Shown here piece after piece: positions 59,098 to 64,000 of a DNA stretch of 64,000 nt; position 1 is the first letter of the stretch, and each line of letters opens with the position of its first letter. This DNA is from Flavobacterium suncheonense GH29-5 = DSM 17707 (GTDB lineage: Bacteria > Bacteroidota > Bacteroidia > Flavobacteriales > Flavobacteriaceae). Both the position numbers and the translations under genes were made by a program. The stretch spans positions 1 through 64,000 of the forward strand of contig NZ_AUCZ01000010.1 of the NCBI RefSeq assembly GCF_000430025.1, in the 5' to 3' direction. The notes under the pieces are model-generated. The model was given only the letters and a program-made list of their open reading frames with translations, ran no database searches and had not been told where the DNA came from.

Positions 59098-59934
59098 TTA
59101 GTTGCTTAATATAAGATTTATAGCGGGTTCGTAGCTTTTTTTTGGTAAAGACGCATCGCGTGACATCACCTCTTTCTTAACCCATTTCCCTCCGGCATAT
59201 TCCAACGTAAACTCTTTGGGAACGCGGTTGTACAGCACCAAGGGGTAAAACCGGCCGCCAACACTGTGGTTCTCTTCAATCATGAGTTTTTCGAAACCAA
59301 CGTAAATCCCGTTTTTAGGCATGGTTAACCCCAGACTCGAAATGTTGAAACTGCTTTTGCCGACACCTTTTTTCACCATTACCCGATATTCGTCCTTCAG
59401 GAGTTCTTCTCCCGGATTTCCATCGGCATCCACCGCGTAAAAATGCAGTTTTAAAATGGCCTTAGGAAGGCGGCAATCGGTATAAATAACCACTTTTTTA
59501 ATGAATTTCGTCTTCTTATAACTCTCCTGATACGGGAAATATTTCAAATCAAAACTGGGCGCGCTGTCGAAAGCCTCGCTGAAGCTGTTCCCCGTATCTC
59601 CGATTTCCCGGAACTTGGTTTCTTTCTTCGGCACTACAACCAGCTCCTCCAGATCTGTGCTTTTGGGTGTCATAAAAAACACTTTGCTTTGGGAAGCCGA
59701 AATCCGTTTCTTCTCATACCCTAAAGCGGTAAAAATGAGCATTTTGCTTTTATCGGTTGGCAGATGAAAAGTACCGTTTTCCTCCGAAGTGGTTCCAACA
59801 GTTTCATTTTCCACCCATATACTGACATAAGGAATCGGATTTCCGGTAAGGCTGTCTTTTACAACGCCATTAATTTGTCCCCAAACCGCGGTCTGAAGAA
59901 ACATAAGGAGGATACATCCTTTTTTGTGAAACAT
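59098..59934 (-). CDS. Exported carboxypeptidase-like regulatory domain protein
   Basis: A 278-residue protein with a signal peptide ending in AVWGQ. INGVVKDSLTGNPIPYVSIWVENETVGTTSEENGTFHLPT (about residues 21-60) is the CarboxypepD_reg beta-sandwich found at the N-terminus of TonB-dependent receptors. After VVPKKETK comes a second beta-rich part with GIYVGFEKL and TLEYAGGKWV, with no receptor barrel. Location is periplasm or outer membrane. The ATG at 59934 was preferred to a TTG two codons upstream. It is encoded six bases after the GH3-like gene. Confidence 0.8.
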   Translation of the reverse strand: MFHKKGCILLMFLQTAVWGQINGVVKDSLTGNPIPYVSIWVENETVGTTSEENGTFHLPTDKSKMLIFTALGYEKKRISASQSKVFFMTPKSTDLEELVVVPKKETKFREIGDTGNSFSEAFDSAPSFDLKYFPYQESYKKTKFIKKVVIYTDCRLPKAILKLHFYAVDADGNPGEELLKDEYRVMVKKGVGKSSFNISSLGLTMPKNGIYVGFEKLMIEENHSVGGRFYPLVLYNRVPKEFTLEYAGGKWVKKEVMSRDASLPKKSYEPAINLILSN

Positions 59935-59940
59935 TTGCAA

Positions 59941-61428
59941 TTATTTTAGAGGTAACGCGTCAGCTATTTTTCGGTCGTTGGACAAACGGGGCAGTTTGTT
60001 CTGTCCGCCCAGTTTACCGATGCTTTTCATGTACTCCTGAAAACCGTTTTGCGACACTCTGGTAACCACAAGGGTTCGCAATACGTGTCCGGTGATTAAA
60101 TCGTCGTAATAGACATTTTGCTTGCGCATCGCGCGGTCAATTTTCAGGGCGAATTCCTCCAGATTATCGGGTTCGTTTTCAAATTCGATATACCACTGAT
60201 GATATGGCAAGCCTTCATCCGGATTGATTTGCGGGGCTACGGTAAATTCGTTTACGCGGATGTCGGTTCCTTCCATCGCTTCCTGTAAAGCGGCTTCCAC
60301 TTCTTTGCCAATAACGTGTTCACCAAAGGCCGAAATGTAATGTTTGATTCTTCCCGATACAATCACGCGATACGGTTTCATACTGGTAAATTGTACGGTG
60401 TCACCAATATTGTACGCCCAAAGCCCCGCGTTAGTAGAGATGATTAAAACGTAATTGATGCCCAATTCGACCTCACCGATGGTATAGCGTTTCGGGTTTT
60501 CGGTGAAAAATTCTTCCGCTTTGACAAATTCGTAGAAGATGCCGGAATTCAGCAACAACAGCATCCCTTTTTCCTGCTGCGAGTCCTGATAGGCAAAAAA
60601 ACCTTCCGAAGCAGGGAACAACTCAATCGAATCGACTTTTCGTCCGATAAGGTTTTCAAACTTGGCGCGGTACGGTTCGTAATTCACACCACCATAAATA
60701 AACAGGTTGAAGTTTTTAAAAAGTTCTCCAACGGGCTTGTTGGCTTTTTCTTTAAGTTTCTCGAAATACATCTGCACCCAACTCGGAATGCCGGAGATCA
60801 CCGCCATGTTTTCGTTAAAGGTTTCTTCCACAATGGCATCCACTTTGGTTTCCCAATCGTCAATGCAATTGGTTTCCCAGGACGGCATGCGGTTTTGCTG
60901 TAAATATTTCGGTACATAATGCGCCACAATGCCCGAGAGTCGTCCCAGTTTGATACCGTTTTTCTCTTCTAAAATCGGGCTTCCCTGTAAAAAGATCATC
61001 TTTCCGTTTACAAAATCGGCCTTTCCGGTTTCGTGGATGTAACTTAAAATTGCGTTTCGGGCTGCTTCAATGTGATACGGCATCGATTCTTTGGTAAGCG
61101 GAATGTATTTGGCGCCAGAAGTGGTTCCGGAAGTTTTGGCGAAATAAATCGGTTTGCCTTTCCAAAGGATGTTCTCCTCGCCTTTGACCACGCGGTCTAC
61201 ATACGGGCGCAACGCCTCATAATCGCGGATCGGCACATTCCGGACGAAATCATCATGGTTGTTAATCTGATTAAAATGATGATCTTTCCCAAATTGTGTC
61301 GTTTCCGCCTGACGAATCAGGTACTGAAACACTTTTTGCTGGGTAGCCACAGGGTTTTGCGCCCATTTTTGGGTTTTCGCATGAATGATGGCGGCAAATT
61401 GCCTGGCAAAAAAAGATTTTAGAGACAT
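59941..61428 (-). CDS. GH3-family acyl-adenylating protein
   Basis: A 495-residue protein of the GH3 (auxin-responsive promoter) family, which forms acyl-adenylates and joins them to an amine. The ATP loop is FAKTSGTTSGAKYIPLT (near residue 104), with NFNLFIYGGVNYEPYRAKF near residue 245. ELFPASEGFFAYQ (near residue 272) and GDTVQFTSMKPYRVIVSGRIKHYISAFGEHV (near residue 350) also match. In plants the family conjugates amino acids to hormones; in bacteria the substrate is unknown. It follows the SdpI-like gene by two bases. Confidence 0.85.
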   Translation of the reverse strand: MSLKSFFARQFAAIIHAKTQKWAQNPVATQQKVFQYLIRQAETTQFGKDHHFNQINNHDDFVRNVPIRDYEALRPYVDRVVKGEENILWKGKPIYFAKTSGTTSGAKYIPLTKESMPYHIEAARNAILSYIHETGKADFVNGKMIFLQGSPILEEKNGIKLGRLSGIVAHYVPKYLQQNRMPSWETNCIDDWETKVDAIVEETFNENMAVISGIPSWVQMYFEKLKEKANKPVGELFKNFNLFIYGGVNYEPYRAKFENLIGRKVDSIELFPASEGFFAYQDSQQEKGMLLLLNSGIFYEFVKAEEFFTENPKRYTIGEVELGINYVLIISTNAGLWAYNIGDTVQFTSMKPYRVIVSGRIKHYISAFGEHVIGKEVEAALQEAMEGTDIRVNEFTVAPQINPDEGLPYHQWYIEFENEPDNLEEFALKIDRAMRKQNVYYDDLITGHVLRTLVVTRVSQNGFQEYMKSIGKLGGQNKLPRLSNDRKIADALPLK

Positions 61429-61430
61429 TT

Positions 61431-61778
61431 TTAAGACTTCTTTTTATTCTTAAGGGCATTTTCGGTGGTCACCAGCACAAAAAAGACCGCGCCCAATACC
61501 AACCCTAATTCAACCAATCGTTTAGCGACATCCTGTAAGGCAGACAAGTCTAGAAAGCCTCCAATCAGGAGTAGAATTATTCCGGCTGTCAGCAACTTAC
61601 GGCCCGAATACTTTTGGGCGAAATCCCAGTTTTCCTGTGACTGCATCGATGCCGATGTGCGATAACCGTATACAGCATTACTGTTTTTAGGCGGAAAAAC
61701 CATTTGAACGATTCCCAAAAGGGCAAAAACAATGCCGCCCAGAAAAGGTACTTCAAAAAATGGGGTAAATCCTTCCAT
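61431..61778 (-). CDS. SdpI-family membrane protein
   Basis: A 115-residue protein with three hydrophobic helices. The central NAVYGYRTSASMQSQENWDFAQKYSGR is the SdpI-like signature, with the R-x-S/T-S loop. SdpI gives immunity to a secreted toxin in Bacillus, but the family is broad and no toxin gene is here. It is two bases from each neighbour. Confidence 0.8.
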   Translation of the reverse strand: MEGFTPFFEVPFLGGIVFALLGIVQMVFPPKNSNAVYGYRTSASMQSQENWDFAQKYSGRKLLTAGIILLLIGGFLDLSALQDVAKRLVELGLVLGAVFFVLVTTENALKNKKKS

Positions 61779-61780
61779 CC

Positions 61781-62257
61781 TTATTTTTGGTCTTTATTTC
61801 GAGATTCAACTTCTTTCCGCAGTTCCACTTCCCTTTCGGAAGGTTCCAGTTCGATGGTTTCCGGATCGATTTTTTCGGCGGCTACGATGGAATCAATGTT
61901 TAACTTCGCGTATTCCAGATCGCCGTTCAGTACTTTTTTGATGGATTCCACGTAGAGGTTGTTGCGCTTCATTGCCTGTTCCAGCGAATCGGATTTGATT
62001 GCAAGTTCCACGGCTTTGCGTTTCAGATCCGTGGAAGCATAACCCGGAATGTATTCCCGCAACGGCGTAAAGGCAATGATATAAGTGGTCACGAAAATAA
62101 TCAGAACGGCACCCAAAGTGGCCACGACAAAAACGTTCATCAGCGTTAAGCGAAGGGAAAAAACTTCGGCAAACGTGTCTTCGTTCAATACCACCAAACG
62201 GTTTTTACTGAAGAGTTTTTTCTTAATTTTCTGGCGTTTCAGTCGTTTTTCGGACAT
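61781..62257 (-). CDS. Single-helix membrane protein, M23-peptidase-neighbour type
   Basis: A 158-residue protein. A basic N-terminus (EKRLKRQKIKKKLFSKNRLVVLNEDTFAEVFSLRLTLMNV) precedes a single membrane helix (residues about 43-65), followed by FTPLREYIPGYASTDL and a charged coiled coil. Proteins with this start are often called peptidases in Flavobacteria, because in many relatives an M23 domain follows. No such domain is present here. It begins a four-gene operon. The ATG at 62257 was chosen; the frame extends upstream without a better start. Confidence 0.7.
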   Translation of the reverse strand: MSEKRLKRQKIKKKLFSKNRLVVLNEDTFAEVFSLRLTLMNVFVVATLGAVLIIFVTTYIIAFTPLREYIPGYASTDLKRKAVELAIKSDSLEQAMKRNNLYVESIKKVLNGDLEYAKLNIDSIVAAEKIDPETIELEPSEREVELRKEVESRNKDQK

Positions 62258-62274
62258 TGTTCGGGTTTGATTCA

Positions 62275-62282
62275 CAAATATA
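62275..62282 (-). promoter_or_regulatory. -7 promoter element of the 62257 operon
   Basis: TATATTTG on the minus strand fits TAnnTTTG, 17 bases before the ATG at 62257. A TTG lies 23 bases upstream of it. Confidence 0.55.
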
Positions 62283-62387
62283 AAAAATATCGCTTTGGAA
62301 CACCGCAACTTTCGGCAAAGCTTTTGGGTTTTTGGTTAAAGAAAAGCTAAATTTGAGCTACTTTCTTTAAAAACAAAGCAATAGTTG

Positions 62388-62417
62388 TTTGCAAAATGGA
62401 TTTTATGGCTACCTTTG
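62388..62417 (+). promoter_or_regulatory. Promoter of tatA
   Basis: TTTG (62388-62391), 18 bases, TACCTTTG (62410-62417) is a near-perfect Bacteroidetes promoter, 41 bases from the ATG at 62459. Confidence 0.75.
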
Positions 62418-62458
62418 TCACATCACAATTGAATCAGAAAACATAATTATAAAATATC

Positions 62459-62641
62459 ATGGGAAAATTAGGGGCAACCGAAATAATCTTAATTGTAGTG
62501 GTAATCGTTTTACTTTTCGGCGGTAAAAAAATTCCGGAACTGATGAAAGGTTTAGGAACCGGTATCAAGGAATTTAAAGACGCGGCGAAAGGTGAAGATC
62601 AGGCTGCTGCCACCAAAAAAGACGAGGAAGAGAAAAAATAA
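62459..62641 (+). CDS. tatA: Twin-arginine translocase subunit TatA
   Basis: A 60-residue protein with one N-terminal membrane helix ([22 protein letters not shown], with the conserved FGxKKxPEL) and an amphipathic helix [18 protein letters not shown], then a charged tail. It forms the pore of the Tat pathway for folded proteins. TatC is not in this window. It has its own promoter and a terminator right after. Confidence 0.95.
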   Translation: MGKLGATEIILIVVVIVLLFGGKKIPELMKGLGTGIKEFKDAAKGEDQAAATKKDEEEKK

Positions 62642-62658
62642 ACTTGTTTTTACAAATG

Positions 62659-62695
62659 AAAAATCCCAAACGCCTTTCCGGTATTTGGGATTTTT
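62659..62695. terminator. Bidirectional terminator between tatA and tex
   Basis: A perfect 12-bp stem (AAAAATCCCAAA / TTTGGGATTTTT) with a 13-base loop and T-runs on both strands. Confidence 0.88.
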
Positions 62696-62699
62696 GTTT

Positions 62700-64000
62700 T
62701 TACAGCACCATCGTCAGCTGAATGCGTTTGCGGGCTTCGTCCACTTCCACCACTTTTACCTGAACGTGCTGATGGAGTTTCACCACTTCGTTCACATCGC
62801 TCACAAAACCGGCTTTGAGTTGCGAAATGTGTACCAAACCGCTTTCCTTGATGCCGACATCCACAAAACAACCGAAAGCCGTAATGTTATTCACAATGCC
62901 CGGCAAGACCATACCGGCTCTCAAATCGCTGATGGTTTTTACATTCGGGTCGAATTCAAACACTTTCGCGGCTTTGCGCGGATCGAGTCCTGGTTTTTCC
63001 AACTCTTTCAGAATGTCTTTTAAGGTTAGGATTCCGATGTCGTTGGTAATGTATTTTTCGGGTTGGATAGCTGCAATTTTTTCCTTGTTGGCGATTAACT
63101 CGTGGGTTTTGATACCCAAATCTTTCGCCATTTTTTCCACGATGCCGTACGCTTCCGGATGCACCGCCGAATTGTCCAACGGGTTTTTTCCGTCTTTGAT
63201 GCGGATGAACGCCGCCGCCTGTTGGAACGCTTTTTCGCCCAGACGCGGTACTTTTTTCAGTTGCTTGCGGTCTTCAAACGGCCCGTTTTCGGAGCGGTAG
63301 GTCACAATGTTTTCCGCCATCTTCTCCCCGATTCCGGACACGTAACTCAACAAGGCTTTACTCGCCGTATTGATGTTAATCCCCACCGAGTTCACACAAC
63401 GGATTACGGTGGTATCCAGTTCTTCTTTTAATTTCGTCTGATCCACATCGTGTTGGTACTGGCCTACGCCGATGGATTTCGGATCGATTTTCACCAGTTC
63501 CGCCAACGGATCGGACAAACGTCTTCCGATAGACACCGCACCACGTACCGTTACGTCGTAATTCGGAAATTCTTCTCTTGCTATTTTCGAAGCGGAATAC
63601 ACCGAGGCACCGGCTTCCGACACCACAAACACCTGTACCGGTTTGTCAAAGGCAATTTTCTTGATGAAGAATTCGGTTTCGCGACTCGCCGTTCCGTTCC
63701 CGATGGAAATCGCTTCGATGTTGTAGGCGTTGACCATCGACTTAATTTTCTTCATCGCCATGGTCGTTTCGTTTTGCGGCGCATGCGGAAAAATCGTTTC
63801 GTTGTATAATAAATCGCCTTTTTCGTCCAGACACACGACTTTACAACCGGTTCTAAATCCCGGATCGATTGCTAAAATGCGCTTTTCCCCTAACGGAGAG
63901 GCCAATAGCAGCTGGCTCAGGTTCGCCGCAAAAACCTGAATGGAATTCACATCGGCTTTGGCTTTGGCTTCCTGCAGCGTTTCGTTGGATATCGCAGGTT
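62700..64000 (-). CDS. tex: Tex-family RNA-binding protein, C-terminal part (runs off right edge)
   Basis: The last 433 codons are visible and the frame stays open to position 64000, reading PAISNETLQEAKAKAD before VNSIQVFAANL; the 5' part is outside the window. Visible parts in order are the YqgF-like RNase H fold (ILAIDPGFRTGCK, EAISIGNGTASRETE), helix-hairpin-helix motifs (GINTASKALLSYVSGIG-type, LKKVPRLGEKAFQQAAAFIRI) and a C-terminal S1 domain (VNNITAFGCFVDVGIKESGLVHISQL). Tex binds nucleic acid and affects transcription. There is no internal start; the GTG at 63950 is within the coding frame. Confidence 0.93.
   Translation of the reverse strand, partial: PAISNETLQEAKAKADVNSIQVFAANLSQLLLASPLGEKRILAIDPGFRTGCKVVCLDEKGDLLYNETIFPHAPQNETTMAMKKIKSMVNAYNIEAISIGNGTASRETEFFIKKIAFDKPVQVFVVSEAGASVYSASKIAREEFPNYDVTVRGAVSIGRRLSDPLAELVKIDPKSIGVGQYQHDVDQTKLKEELDTTVIRCVNSVGININTASKALLSYVSGIGEKMAENIVTYRSENGPFEDRKQLKKVPRLGEKAFQQAAAFIRIKDGKNPLDNSAVHPEAYGIVEKMAKDLGIKTHELIANKEKIAAIQPEKYITNDIGILTLKDILKELEKPGLDPRKAAKVFEFDPNVKTISDLRAGMVLPGIVNNITAFGCFVDVGIKESGLVHISQLKAGFVSDVNEVVKLHQHVQVKVVEVDEARKRIQLTMVL

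Noticed and set aside
61431-61778. Toxin immunity system based on the SdpI-like protein
   Set aside because: No SdpC-like toxin or processing genes are adjacent; the family is broad.

Overview
The window is chromosomal DNA from a member of the Flavobacteriaceae, most likely Flavobacterium or a close relative. The evidence is the set of families that are largely restricted to Bacteroidetes (SprE/PorW gliding and type IX secretion lipoprotein, DUF4292, DUF4254, type IX C-terminal sorting domains, GH3-family protein next to a carboxypeptidase-like regulatory domain protein). A further sign is the repeated occurrence of the Bacteroidetes -7 promoter element TAnnTTTG a short distance upstream of start codons. 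No rRNA, tRNA, CRISPR array, prophage, transposase or integrase was seen.

Layout. 1-7020: the end of a secreted-protein gene cut by the left edge, then a minus-strand operon reading flippase, dUTPase, sugar-nucleotide transferase, TPR protein, DUF4292 lipoprotein and an EnvC-like coiled-coil protein. 7224-9364: a lone plus-strand prolyl oligopeptidase. 9391-18288: sprE, bactofilin, atpZ, a small membrane protein and the F-type ATPase genes atpBEFHAG (atpD and atpC are not here). 18422-19508: a PadR regulator with its membrane partner and a palindromic operator, facing a PaaE-like reductase. 20744-28033: a mixture of small units (secreted protein, GT9 plus DUF4254, uracil phosphoribosyltransferase, DUF6427, DUF6341, purD, a CapK-like AMP-ligase). 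28030-46031: an 18-kb minus-strand surface-glycan cluster. 46228-53070: two tandem CotH-kinase type IX cargo proteins. 53085-59054: rfbDCAB (dTDP-rhamnose), a Wzz-like protein and a DUF6909-like protein. 59098-62257: a small operon including a GH3-family protein. 62459-64000: tatA and the 3' part of tex.

The glycan cluster is the most interesting part. Its transcript-proximal half (46031 down to 38524) encodes, in order, a four-helix SMR-like protein, an ATP-grasp ligase, a GtrB/ArnC-like GT2 with two membrane helices, a PurN-like formyltransferase, a WecE/RffA-like aminotransferase, a methyltransferase, a GT39 (ArnT-like) membrane glycosyltransferase and a lipoprotein. Nearly every step class of the proteobacterial Arn (lipid A aminoarabinose) relay is represented, but with a WecE-type aminotransferase that would draw dTDP-4-keto-6-deoxyglucose from RfbA/RfbB encoded 8 kb away. 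My inference is an Arn-analogous route that puts a formylated 4-amino-4,6-dideoxyhexose on undecaprenyl phosphate, flips it and transfers it to a periplasmic acceptor. The second half (38416 to 28030) looks like an ordinary Wzx/Wzy polymer pathway with an initiating phosphoglycosyltransferase, UDP-xylose synthase, glycosyltransferases, an O-acetyltransferase, a flippase and two polymerase or ligase-like proteins. A strong terminator and two internal promoters sharing the 11-mer GTTACTTTTGA split the cluster into three transcription units.

All functions are read from sequence motifs and remembered family features; no search was run, so family names for the DUF proteins are given with matching caution.
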